Below, one piece after another: positions 24,063 through 34,034 of a stretch of DNA of 59,767 bases (the first letter of the stretch is position 1; every line of letters begins with the position of its first letter). Source of the stretch: Pholiota molesta. Taxonomy: Eukaryota; Basidiomycota; Agaricomycetes; Agaricales; Strophariaceae. Under the pieces are notes generated by a model. That model ran no database searches. It saw only the letters and a program-made list of their open reading frames with translations, and was not told where the DNA came from. The position numbers and the translations under genes are program-made. The stretch spans positions 1 to 59,767 of the forward strand of contig JACGCK010000247.1 in assembly GCA_014925825.1 (NCBI GenBank), in the 5' to 3' direction.

Positions 24063-25754
24063 ATGTCAACCTCACCCGATGTTCGCTGTACCTCGTGCAA
24101 AGGATACCGTTTGAGTGACCCTCCACCTATCTCACACTTCCCCAACCCAACACCAGAGCAAGCATCCCAAATTGCCGACCTCGACGCCAATATTCAGCGC
24201 ACGGATGACCATATCAAAGCCCTTATCAACCAACGCGCAGCCTTGAGTCGCAAGCGAAATGCGCTGGTGCCAGCGGTCAACCTCCCTCCAGAAGTGCTTG
24301 CCACGATCTTCGAATTCGCGTGTTCCCGGACCCCACTAGACCCAGAGTATAACGAGTCTGACATGGCCACCATATTCGATAAGCCATTTCGGTCTCTCTC
24401 AACTTCGAAGCAGTACTACTGTGCATGCACAACTACACCAACACTCATCGGCGCAGTTTGTTCAGCGTGGAAAAATATCGAGAAATCGCAGCTGTGGAGC
24501 AACACCACAATAATGTTCGACGATACAAATTCGGGCGCGCAAGCCGCGAAGTTGCGCTACCGGATCTCTAAATCCGGCCAACGTCCGCTCAACTTGAGCC
24601 TTGTGGAGGCCTTCAACGACGACGAGGATGGCAATTGCACTCTCTGGTACACCCATGTTCTTGACGTCCTCGAGGCGTATGCTCATCGACTCCAAAGCTT
24701 GGATCTGTTCTTGTCGGAGGGATGGAAACACGAACCTGCTATAGCTCGGATCGCGAAGCGCTTGCCCTTGCTCACCTGTGTCTCTCTACGCCCTGGGACT
24801 GGCCTCCAAGGCATGGAACATTTCAGCCTCTTTGCCCATGCGCCGAAGCTGCGTGAGGTCAGGCTTATTGATTGTTGCACTACGACAGTGTCACTCCCAT
24901 TGGCACAGCTTGAGCACCTCGAGGTTGCCAGCCCTAGCAGTGTCGAGGAGTGTCTCGACGTGCTCCGCCTCTGCCCACGCCTGCGCAGCTATACGACCTA
25001 TATCAACGACACACCTCGCGATTTCGCATCTGTGTTCCCGCCGATGACACACACGAAGCTCGAAGTGCTCAAAGTGATGGACAATAGCATGCCAGAGATG
25101 GGGATCCATACATTTCTTGAGGCGTTAACACTACCTATGCTGTGTTCACTCTCGCTATATATACGTGCCAAAGATTCACATGCAGGAATTCCTTCACTAC
25201 TCCCATTTCTCTCTTGTTCCGCCGGAAAGCTGGAGACGCTATGTCTGGCAGGTCAGATGCCCTTGGAGGAGCAGCTTTGGGGGTGTCTGCAGGTGCTGCC
25301 CCAGCTGCGCAAGCTGGTGCTGAACAACAGATCACACAAGAATACCATTCTCACGCAGAGGACTCTGGATCGGATGAACCCCACCAAATATGGGGGCGTC
25401 GATGAGGAGTGCTCAAGGCAACTCCTTGCCCCAAATTTGGCGACATTCAATTATCATGGACCGATTGAGCTCGCCCCGCATGCGCTGGTTGAATTCCTCG
25501 TCGACCGATGGCACGGCCCTCCCGCCGCACACACTTCGCGCCATGATGTCGAATTCCAGCCCGGCGTAGGATTAGAAGGACGAACGGCGCGAGAACGGCT
25601 GCCACCGAGGGTGAATGCACCCTTGGTGAGGCTACGTTCAGTGGCATTCTCAACAGTGGCGCGGCGCCACTCTGATGAAAAAATCCAGTTTGATGATGCA
25701 GACACCGCAGTATTGCAGAAATTGCAGCAAGAGGGGATGAGCGTGGTATTTTGA
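24063..25754 (+). CDS. F-box protein, paralogue 1 of a tandem cluster
   Basis: A single-exon frame of about 563 residues. It opens with a CxxC-containing N-terminus (RCTSC) and a conserved coil (PEQASQIADLDANIQ, residues about 35-50, through RKRNALV). Then comes an F-box core NLPPEVLATIFEFAC (about residues 75-90), the GAVCSAW..I motif typical of basidiomycete F-box proteins, and LRR-like repeats (LRLCPRLRSY, LPQLRKLVLN). F-box proteins bind Skp1 and present substrates to an SCF ubiquitin ligase; the substrate is unknown. I chose ATG 24063 because paralogues 2 and 3 align from the same MS-residues. An apparent 5' UTR intron (GTGAGTCG... to CTATAG at about 24041) ends just upstream. It reads through intact to VVF-stop. 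Confidence 0.85.
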   Translation: MSTSPDVRCTSCKGYRLSDPPPISHFPNPTPEQASQIADLDANIQRTDDHIKALINQRAALSRKRNALVPAVNLPPEVLATIFEFACSRTPLDPEYNESDMATIFDKPFRSLSTSKQYYCACTTTPTLIGAVCSAWKNIEKSQLWSNTTIMFDDTNSGAQAAKLRYRISKSGQRPLNLSLVEAFNDDEDGNCTLWYTHVLDVLEAYAHRLQSLDLFLSEGWKHEPAIARIAKRLPLLTCVSLRPGTGLQGMEHFSLFAHAPKLREVRLIDCCTTTVSLPLAQLEHLEVASPSSVEECLDVLRLCPRLRSYTTYINDTPRDFASVFPPMTHTKLEVLKVMDNSMPEMGIHTFLEALTLPMLCSLSLYIRAKDSHAGIPSLLPFLSCSAGKLETLCLAGQMPLEEQLWGCLQVLPQLRKLVLNNRSHKNTILTQRTLDRMNPTKYGGVDEECSRQLLAPNLATFNYHGPIELAPHALVEFLVDRWHGPPAAHTSRHDVEFQPGVGLEGRTARERLPPRVNAPLVRLRSVAFSTVARRHSDEKIQFDDADTAVLQKLQQEGMSVVF

Positions 25755-26689
25755 TCAAGGTGCACGCCAATGTTAATGTTGGCTTCATTATTGTCATATT
25801 AATACCTCATTAACGCGCGTGATAAACCTGAATAAAAGTGACTGTTTCTCAGATCTCTATTCTTACATGTATATAAAGCCCTCCTATAGCTAGTATGTAG
25901 CAAGCAAGTGGCAAGCAATATGGCGCGATCCTTGCAATGGGACGTGTGCAGATCGAATACAAACTTCGACACACTTTTGGTTCGATGGATCTTGGATCCA
26001 CAGCTGCAGGAACTTGAAGGTTTTGAAGGCTAAAATTCGATGATTATGACCTTTTGCGTTGGGAGACGTTCAAGTTGAGAAGCCGTCAGTCACGATCTGT
26101 GACTGTGACGTAAGCCCAGCGCTTTGCTTCAACCAGCGTCGTTAACCCAACGTTAACCCTCCCTCCACCTGGAAATGTTGCAGAACAGCGCTGTACTAGT
26201 AGTAAGGCTCTCATCACTCTGTTGTTTTTAAATAATTCTCTGACTCTTTTTGTATGATAGATAGTCTTACACGTACCTAACCAGACCCAAGCCAGACCCA
26301 ACCCCTCTCTCAATTCTCTATAAATCACCTTTTCATACTTCCTGAATTCCATCCTCGATGAGGCCGCCTTGCCATCCATTTTGCGCTCAAACAGCGTCAT
26401 TGTCCATCACCGCAAGCAAGGCTCGTAACCGCGTAACCTGTCACATTATTCAAACTGTAGCTTCCACGGCGTCGCATCCTCCACGCTGAGGTACACCCCA
26501 TTTTGAGCGCAAGTCTGCCAGCACAATAGGGACTCAACAGTATTACAAGTTCCTAGAGATGTCTGATACCTGCACGTTTCTAGGTACGTTGCTTTTTATT
26601 GTCTGAAACCCTTCTCTGATCTCTGTTGTCTGACAGCCCTAAGTTCTAAACGACTATAACTCGACAAAGCCGCCTTTGCGCGAATTTGA

Positions 26690-27511
26690 GTGTCGCTCAT
26701 AAATGCATCTATTAGGTATGTCGCTTGTCTGTCTGTCTGCCAGCCCACACACATCTTCTCTACTCTTGCGACGAACATCGTACTGACAACGCATCACAGC
26801 TCTGCCTCCAATCCCAACCTCGCGTTCGTCGCCTGTGCCAACCACACATACACAACCCAACCTCGAGTCGAGTCGCGTCCGCCCGACCCGCCGCCTGCGC
26901 TGCAGGATGAAGACCTCGTGCCGCCAAAGATTCGCGAGGCTCCGGCGGATGCACCGCGGCCAAGGCGCGCCTCCAATGGGAGCTATTCCAACTACCAGCG
27001 GCCGCCGCTGGGAAGGATGATATTGCGAAGGACTGTGATGGCGGAAGGTGGATTCAAATCATGGAGTGGCCGTTCGCTTCGGAGGTACATCTTATCCGCT
27101 GCGTTTTTTTATCTTGCGCGATGGCTGATGAATGTTTTTTTTTTTTTTGTATGTACATAGTTGATATAGGCCAATCTGATCCGACCCCACCCACTCCCGA
27201 CGCGCTCACCGACACACACACACACCAGGCAGCACCTCGTGCCGCCGCCGCCAATGACCACGACCCGATCCGACCACTATCTCCTCAACGCGCGCGCAGT
27301 CGACGACACCACGCCGTCGCCGCCCTCACTGCAGCTGCCCACGTCGTCGCCGACCTACGTCTCCCTCTTGCCGCGCATGGTGCTTCACGCCGACGGCGAC
27401 GCGACGCACGGCAAGCATCCGTATCAGCATCAGCTACAATCCGAGCTTTCTGGCGTCAACGCAAACTCGATGGGAACGTCGCCTTTGAACGGATGCGCGA
27501 GCCGGCACTGA
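26690..27511 (+). pseudogene. Possible unrecognised gene or coding remnant between F-box paralogues
   Basis: A GC-rich island between F-box genes 1 and 2 contains two stretches with coding-like composition. One translates around PPALQDEDLVPPKIREAP and NGSYSNYQRPPLGRM (about 26880-27020). The other is around TTTRSDHYLLNARAVDD to SPLNGCASRH-stop (about 27255-27511). A T-rich, frame-interrupted segment with a possible intron lies between. I recognise no family. It could be a small unrecognised gene with two or three exons or a decayed insertion; its composition differs from the AT-richer flanks. Confidence 0.25.
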
Positions 27512-27839
27512 AGCTCCCAGCGCTGATGCTCGCTGGGCACGGAGGATCGAGGCAGGCCTGTCGACGAAGATGTAGAGATGGGTGCAGTGGAGGATGTGCA
27601 TGAAAAGATGGCGGCGCGGAAAGAGCAAGTATGACGAGATGGGAGATGGGACAAGGCGATGGAACACGAGTTAGTGCATACGTCCGTCGCGCCGGAGGAG
27701 TTGCTCGCAGTTGAGAGCGCCTTTGGAAGAATATTATGTTTAAGCAAAAGTCATGCAAATTGCAATATCTGGTTATCAGTAGAGTTGGTTATAGGCCCCG
27801 GCGTGGTTGTCGTCTATCAGTAATCGTAACGCATCGGCG

Positions 27840-28015
27840 TCAAAGCCCATGCATGATTGGGCCCGGCATTCACCGAATTTTTTGTTCTCCAGCATTCATG
27901 TCAGTGAGTCACCATGGGTTACTTTTGTGAACGCTGCACTTCAACTTGGAACGTTACATTGACCACGTCCAAGACTTCAGCTCAGCACTAACGTATGACC
28001 GTTAAACTGGCTCGT
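27840..28015 (+). repeat. Duplicated promoter block, copy 2
   Basis: Diverged counterpart of 23722-23905, lying upstream of F-box gene 2. It carries an insertion relative to copy 1 after TTTTTTGTTC. A 5' UTR intron begins just downstream, at GTAAGTCC near 28038, and ends CTATAG at about 28131. The same ACTAAA-GTGAGTCC arrangement precedes F-box copy 3 at about 30783. Confidence 0.75.
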
Positions 28016-28151
28016 TGACGGCAGGAGCGACTAAAGTAAGTCCATCTTCTGAATCCTCCATGACAATTTTCCTGTACCTAGCGTGGGTGTAGCGTGGTGT
28101 TGCGTAAATTGTGCTCAATGTACTTCTATAGGCCGACAATTGAACTCAAAT

Positions 28152-29849
28152 ATGTCAACCTCATCCAGTAATTGCTGTGACTGGTGCAAACGACACAGTG
28201 GCGATCTTTCATCTATCCCACACTTACCCAACCCCACGCCAGAGCAAGCACGCCAAATTGCCGACCTCGACGCCAATATTCAGAGCACGGATGACCATAT
28301 CCAAGCGCTGATCAAACGGCGCGCAACGTCAAGCCGCAAGCGCAACGCGCTTGTGCCGGCGGTCAATCTTCCAACAGAAATACTTACCACTATCTTCGAA
28401 ATCGCATGTTACCCAACAAACTCGGATCCCAGCCGTGATCATCGCATAGTCAAAGTGTTCCATGAACCATTTTGGTCGATCTCGACTTCGAAGCAGTATA
28501 ATTGTGGCTGCACGACTACACCAACAGTCATCGGCGCAGTGTGCTCAGTGTGGAGAAATATCGCAATAGAAACATCGCAACTGTGGAGCAACATCAAAAT
28601 AGCATTCAACGACGCAAATTCGGACGCGCAAGCCACGAAGTTGCGCTACTGGATCTCGAAATCCGGCCAACGTCCGCTCACTGTGAGCCTTGTGGAGGAA
28701 TGCGATGAGGACGACGAGGACAGGGGAATCTGGCGCACCGATGTTCTCGACGTGCTCGAGGAGTATGCTCATCGACTCCAAACATTGGACATGTTCTTGC
28801 CGGAGGCTTGGAAACTCAAGCCTGCTATTATGGCTCTTATTGCGAATCGCTTGCCCTTACTCACAAGTGTCACTCTGCGCCCTGGGACTGGCCTCCAAGG
28901 CATGCAAAATTTCGACCTCTTCGCCCATGCGCCGCAGCTGCGCGAGGTCAGGCTTTTTGATTGCTCCACTGCGACAGTGTCACTCCCATTAGCGCAGCTC
29001 GAGCGCCTCGAGGTGGTGACGGGTGGCAACCTTAGCATGGTCCACGAGTGTCTCGAAAGGCTCGACCTCTGCCCACGCCTGCGCAGCTATACAACCTATA
29101 TAAACGGCAAAGTTCTCAATTTCGTACCTGTGCTCTGGCCGATGACACACACCAAGCTCGAAGTGATTGAACTGATGGACAGAAGTGTGACGCAGGCAGA
29201 TATCCACGCATTCCTCGGGGAGTCGACACTACCTATGCTGCGTTCCTTTTCGCTATATATACGCGCCAAAGATCCACTCACAGGAATCCCTTCACTTCTC
29301 CCATTTCTCTCTCGTTCCGCCGGAAAGCTGGAGACGCTATGTCTGGCAGGTCAGTTGCCCTTGGAGGAGCAGCTTTTGGGATGTCTGCAGGTGCTGCCCC
29401 AGCTGCGCAAGCTGGTGCTGAACAACAGATCGCACAAGAATACCAATCTCACACAGCGGACGCTGGATCGGATGAACCCGACCAAATACGATGAGGAGGG
29501 CGCAAGAAGGTGCCTTGCTCCGAACTTGGAGACGTTCTATTATCATGGATCGATTGAGCCCACCCCGCATGCGCTGGTCGAGTTCCTCGCAGACCGATGG
29601 CGCGGCCCTTCCGCTGCGCGCACTTCGCGCCATGATGTCGAATTCCCGCCCGGCGTAGGATTGGAAGCACGGGCGGCGCTAGAACGACGGCCACCGAGGG
29701 TGAATGCGCCTTTGACGAGGCTACGCTCGGTGGCTTTCATAACGATGGCGCGGTTCAACCGTCCTGATAAACCAGGGATCCTGTTTGATGATGCAGACAC
29801 TGCAGTATTGCAGAGGCTGCAGCAAGAAGGGATGAGCATGGTATTTTGA
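28152..29849 (+). CDS. F-box protein, paralogue 2 of a tandem cluster
   Basis: A single-exon frame of about 565 residues, closely similar to the protein encoded at 24063-25754 along its whole length. It has the coil PEQARQIADLDANIQ, the F-box NLPTEILTTIFEIAC, GAVCSVWRNI, the same leucine-rich repeats (LDLCPRLRSY, LPQLRKLVLNN) and the same end, LQQEGMSMVF. The Cys pattern near the N-terminus (NCCDWCKRH) differs, so the extreme N-terminus and the 110-150 region are the most diverged. ATG 28152 is preferred over an upstream in-frame ATG because the latter lies inside the inferred 5' UTR intron. The probable role is an SCF substrate receptor; divergence among the paralogues may reflect substrate diversification (inference). 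Intact. Confidence 0.85.
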   Translation: MSTSSSNCCDWCKRHSGDLSSIPHLPNPTPEQARQIADLDANIQSTDDHIQALIKRRATSSRKRNALVPAVNLPTEILTTIFEIACYPTNSDPSRDHRIVKVFHEPFWSISTSKQYNCGCTTTPTVIGAVCSVWRNIAIETSQLWSNIKIAFNDANSDAQATKLRYWISKSGQRPLTVSLVEECDEDDEDRGIWRTDVLDVLEEYAHRLQTLDMFLPEAWKLKPAIMALIANRLPLLTSVTLRPGTGLQGMQNFDLFAHAPQLREVRLFDCSTATVSLPLAQLERLEVVTGGNLSMVHECLERLDLCPRLRSYTTYINGKVLNFVPVLWPMTHTKLEVIELMDRSVTQADIHAFLGESTLPMLRSFSLYIRAKDPLTGIPSLLPFLSRSAGKLETLCLAGQLPLEEQLLGCLQVLPQLRKLVLNNRSHKNTNLTQRTLDRMNPTKYDEEGARRCLAPNLETFYYHGSIEPTPHALVEFLADRWRGPSAARTSRHDVEFPPGVGLEARAALERRPPRVNAPLTRLRSVAFITMARFNRPDKPGILFDDADTAVLQRLQQEGMSMVF

Positions 29850-30050
29850 CCAACGTGCATGCCAATTTTGTCGCTTTGAGTGCACCTTTTCGGTCGAGAG
29901 CGCACACTTGGTTGTACCGTAGCCGTCGATATGCCTACTAAAGAGTTATGGTCTAGATAGCAAAGCGTCGCCGGGATGGTTGTGATGTTTGGTACTTACA
30001 TTGAACAAAGTCTACTTATCTCCGTAGTTAGTCATTGTTCTGCCTGAAAC

Positions 30051-30118
30051 ATAGTCGATAATGTTGCTCAAATATCGGATGTTGCAAATTGGTTGCAAAA
30101 GTGCTAGAACGTCGAACA
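30051..30118 (+). repeat. Dispersed 45-70 bp repeat, copy 1
   Basis: Contains TTGCAAAAGTGCTAGAACG followed by TCGAAC. It lies in the 3' flank of F-box gene 2. The same block lies 3' of F-box gene 3 (32721-32760) and, inverted and extended, at 37346-37416. Confidence 0.85.
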
Positions 30119-30884
30119 TCATTCTTGACATTGAGCGCTTAACGGAGCGTTCAACGTCTGAAAGTCTAAGACATATATTCTTTTTTTCGACACATTGTAC
30201 TGTGTCAATATTTTTAAAGTTGGAAATATGCTTTTAATTACTCTTATCTTTATGTCTACAAAAATTGCATCCTCCCATTATGTGAGTCGGTCCTTGGATG
30301 AGGTGCGGCGGAATGGGACGGGCGACACAGGGGCGTGGGAGACGGCGGTGGTCACATCATGTCACCCGTAGTCCGGCACACCGTCTGCGTTACCAATTTC
30401 CAGCGGAAGCGACGTCCTGCACCAAGCGGTCAGCACCAAGCGGTCATTAACAGTTCACCAACGGTCACCGTTGGATATTTGAACGTTGAATATAGAACGT
30501 TACTTTGACCTCATCCAGGGCTTCGGGTTTTAGCCTTAGAAAAAACACTGGTAAGCTTCGAAAAATTTTAGGTTTCATGTATGTTGCCATAGTCAGCCGC
30601 TGTCATTGGAACAGTAACTGACTATCGAATGGAACAGCGGCACCACCACACGAAAATTCTATTGTTTGAAATAACTTTCGCAAAACCGTCGGAATCGCTG
30701 GTTCAACAAACCTGGTTGCCTCAAGATTGTCCTCGGAAATAATTGCAATCACATCAGCTCCGAGTCGTCGACAGGAGCGACTAAAGTGAGTCCATCTTTC
30801 TCCGTGGCCCTTCTTGTACCTAACAAGGCTTTGTGCGATTTGTGGTCAGCCTATACTCCTATTGCAAAACAGTTGAACCCGGAT

Positions 30885-32583
30885 ATGTCACCCTTATCCA
30901 ATAATTGTTGTCGCTGGTGCAAAGAAAACGATAGCGATCTTCCACCTATCTCCCACTTACCCAGCCCCACGCCAGAGCAAGCACGCAAAATTGCCGACCT
31001 CGATGCTAATATTCAGTGCACGGACGACGATATCCAAGCGCTTATCAAACGGCGCGCAACCTTAGGTCGCAAGCGCAACGCGCTTGTGCCAGCGGTCAAC
31101 CTTCCTCCAGAAGTGCTTGCCATGATCTTCGAATTCGCGTGCTACCCAATAATAGTCTCGGAATATGGCAATCGCATGTTTTCACAGTTCGATCGCCCTT
31201 TTCAGCCGTCCTCAACCTTGAAGCAGCTCGACTGTGAATGCACAATTACACCAACACTCATTGGCGCAGTTTGTTCAGCCTGGAGAAATATCGTAATGGA
31301 AACATCGCAGCTGTGGAGCAACACCAAGATAACATTCAACAAAGCAAATTCGGAAGTGCAAGCCGCGAAGTTGCGCTACTGGATCTCTAAATCCGGCCAA
31401 CGTCCGCTCAACTTGAGCCTTGTGCAGAGGCTCGACGACGTGGACGACGAGGGCAGTGGTGTCTGGTCCAGCGCTATTTTTGACATCCTCGAGGATTATG
31501 CTCATCGACTCCAAACCTTGGAGCTGGTCCTGCTGGATGCATGGGATTTCAATATTTCAATCCTGATATCGCGCATCGGTTGCCCATGCTCACACGCGTC
31601 AGTCTGCACCCTAGGAGTGGCCCCGAAGGTATGCAAGATTTCGACCTCTTCGTCTATGCACCGAAGCTATGCGACGTCACTCTTTATGATTGCTCCATCA
31701 CGACAGCGTTGCTCCCTTGGGCGCAGCTCGAGCGCCTCGAGGTGACTAGCAACTCTGATGGGGCTGTGGATTGTCTCAGCAGCCTCCACCTCTGCCCACG
31801 CCTGCGCAGCTACATGACCCATATGGGGCGCTATAATTCAGATGTCGCACCTGCGATCACGCCGATAACACACGCCACGCTCGAAGTACTTGATGTTATG
31901 GACCATAGCATGACACAGGCGGGAATTAACGCGTTCCTCGGGGCATTGACGCTGCCTATGCTGCGTTCCTTTTCGCTATATGTATACGCCGAAGATCCAC
32001 TTACAGGAGTTCCTGCACTCCTCCCATTCCTCTCTCGTTCCGCCGGAAAGCTGGAGACGCTATGTCTGGCGGCCAGATGCCCTTGGAGGAGCAGCTTTGG
32101 GAGTGTCTGCAGGTGCTCCCCCAGCTGCGCAAGCTGGTGCTGGACAACGGATCATACGAGAACACCGTTCTCACACAGAGGACTCTGGACCGGATGAACC
32201 CGACCAAATACGGGGCGGCCGATGAGGAGGGCGCAAGAAGATGCCTTGCCCCGAATTTGGAGACGTTCTATTATCATGGCCAGATTGATCCCACCCCGCA
32301 TGCGCTGGTCGAATTCCTCGCAGACCGATGGCACGGCCCCTCCGCTGTGCGCACTTCGGGCGGCCATGATGTCGACATCCAGCCCAGTATCGGATTGGAA
32401 GCACGGATGGCGCGGGAACGACTGCCATCGAGCGTGAATGCGCCCTTGGTGAGGCGGCTACGCTCGGTGGCTTTCACAACCACGGATCGGTGCTACTTTG
32501 ATGAACCAGAGATTCAGTTTGATGATGCAGACACTGCAGTATTGCGGAGACTGCAGCAAGAGGGCATGAGAATGGTATTTTGA
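30885..32583 (+). pseudogene. F-box paralogue 3, disrupted by two frameshifts
   Basis: Colinear with the two intact paralogues from MSPLSNNCCRWCKEND through the F-box NLPPEVLAMIFEFAC and GAVCSAWRNI to LQQEGMRMVF-stop, but only across three frames. Frame 1 runs to about 31545. There the segment following DAWDF is one base shorter than in paralogue 1 (41 versus 42 nt to the common TTGCCC). The second frame resumes at HRLPMLTRVSLHP and runs to LETLCLA (about 32070). There paralogue 1 reads GGCAGGTCAG but this copy reads GGCGGCCAG, again one base short. The third frame runs QMPLEEQLWECLQVLPQ to the stop. Aside from these two indels the sequence retains coding conservation, so it is either a young pseudogene or an intact gene with assembly errors. 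A GT..AG 5' UTR intron precedes ATG 30885, as in the siblings. Confidence 0.8.
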
Positions 32584-32720
32584 TCAAGGTGCAGGCTAAT
32601 TTTGGCACTTTGAGCGCACCTTCCGGTCGACAGCGCACACTTGGCGGTACTGTAGTTTGTAGCCATACCGTATGTCAACAAAGTATAGTCGAGATAGTAA
32701 ATCATCGCTGGGATGATTGT

Positions 32721-32760
32721 GATATTGCGAATTTGTTGCAAAAGTGCTAGAACGTCGAAC
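32721..32760 (+). repeat. Dispersed repeat, copy 2
   Basis: Shares TTGTTGCAAAAGTGCTAGAA and ACGTCGAAC with the copy at 30051-30118. It is directly contiguous with the 3' flank of F-box copy 3. Confidence 0.85.
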
Positions 32761-32880
32761 ATCAATATCAACGTCCAACACCCGACTTATTCATTCTAGT
32801 ACTTCTCTTGGAGTGTTCGATTGCGCGTCATCCCAGTACATCAGAGCACCTTCTCAAGCTTGCAATACCAGCAATAAGTG

Positions 32881-33750
32881 TATCAAGTACTTGATTTTCG
32901 AACCGTCCGTGGGCGATTGTTCAAGTTGTGGCGTATTTTGATGGCGACACCTTGACTGACGGGGTACTCTCTGGTACTCTTCTGTTCCGTACTTATACCT
33001 TTCCGCTAGTCTCGAACCAGCTCTCCCGTCTTCGCATGCGCCAGCGTCTGTCCCCATGGATTTCGCTGCAGAAAGCATGGAATTAGAGCCCGCAAGGTCG
33101 GCGTTTTGTTCACCATCCTGGGTGTCTCGCTTTTCGGTGCGTCTGGACGTGTTTCGTAGCTCTCAGTTCAGCGTCTGATGGGGTTCATCTAGCGGTGTCG
33201 TTTCCGACGATATCGAAGCTGCTCCCGTTCGTGCGGATACCGACAATCGTGTTCTTCATCGGGAAGCATTTTGGCACGGGGGTCATATTGGCGACGGCCT
33301 TCATCCACCTCCTCGATGACGCGTTTCGCTCGCTGCAGGGCCCAGAAGTCGAGCGGCGGTACCCTGGCTTGGGGAAATGGACGCGCAATCATGTCAGTCC
33401 ACTTTATCTTCTCAGAACATCCCTGTCTAACGAACACACTGCCTGGCCTCGCTGTTCTCCATCTTCATCATCGAATGTATGTCTCGCATTCCTCCCACAC
33501 GGCATACTACCAACGGCTGGCCTCAGGTATCTCCACCTCCTACGTCGAACAGCTCCACGACAGGCCGGGGGGAGTGCAACGTCTGGTAGACGGAGAACCC
33601 GCCGTCCTTGGTACGACCTACGCTGGTTAAAACCACGCTGAGCTTGCTGTTCGGCGTGACGACGCCCGCTGGGATGGGCCTCGGGCTGCTTTTATGGCAT
33701 AAACGTATATCTGCGGGCGATGAAGGTGTGTGTGATTTTTGTTTACTTTT
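32881..33750 (+). repeat. Left arm of inverted duplication (ZIP transporter region)
   Basis: This arm matches the reverse complement of about 38190-39720, including promoter, start codon, introns and part of the coding sequence. The promoter block shares TACGCCACAAC and CGGAAAGGTATAAGTAC with the other arm (read on the minus strand here). The arm is about 640-660 bp shorter than its partner because of one internal deletion near 33565. Confidence 0.85.
33056..33726 (+). pseudogene. Truncated ZIP metal-transporter copy
   Basis: Decayed duplicate of the ZIP gene at 37728-39558. It keeps ATG 33056 (MDFAAESMELEP), but GAGCCCGCAAGG replaces GAGCCCCGCAAGG, a one-base loss that shifts the frame near codon 13. 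The TM2-TM3 segment (TIVFFIGKHFGTGVILATAF, about 33240-33300) is well preserved. Near 33565, after QLHDRPG, an internal deletion of about 640 bp joins directly to the equivalent of 38390. It removes the loop, the IMIHSFVIGMTL helix and the FHQLFEGLSLG helix that form the metal site. Homology stops in the last intron (about 33745), so the His-rich final exon is missing too. It cannot encode a working transporter. The intact neighbour is inverted, about 4 kb downstream. Confidence 0.85.
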
Positions 33751-34034
33751 TATTCGTTGTTCATGACGATGTTTTTTCTTTGTTGGTTTTCTCAACTTTT
33801 CTGCATATCCGCGTTATGTATCATGAGTTTTTATATGTACTAATGTCTCCCGCACTGGAGTTAGACTCGTAGAATTTCAATGACCGTTTTTGCCTTTTAT
33901 GCATGGACGCAGATAAGATAAGATCCAGGTACAGCAGAGTCATCGACCAAATATTTGTGCAGCCGGTGCCGCAGCGTGGTAGTAGATAAAGGCTGGGCAG
34001 GATCCTCCTTCCCTCTCCCCACCTGCTGCCCACC

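Noticed and set aside
33195..33641. Open frame that looks like an independent short ZIP transporter
   Set aside because: It is one fragment of the duplicated ZIP gene, entered from its first intron and reading through intron sequence. The 640-bp deletion removes the metal site.
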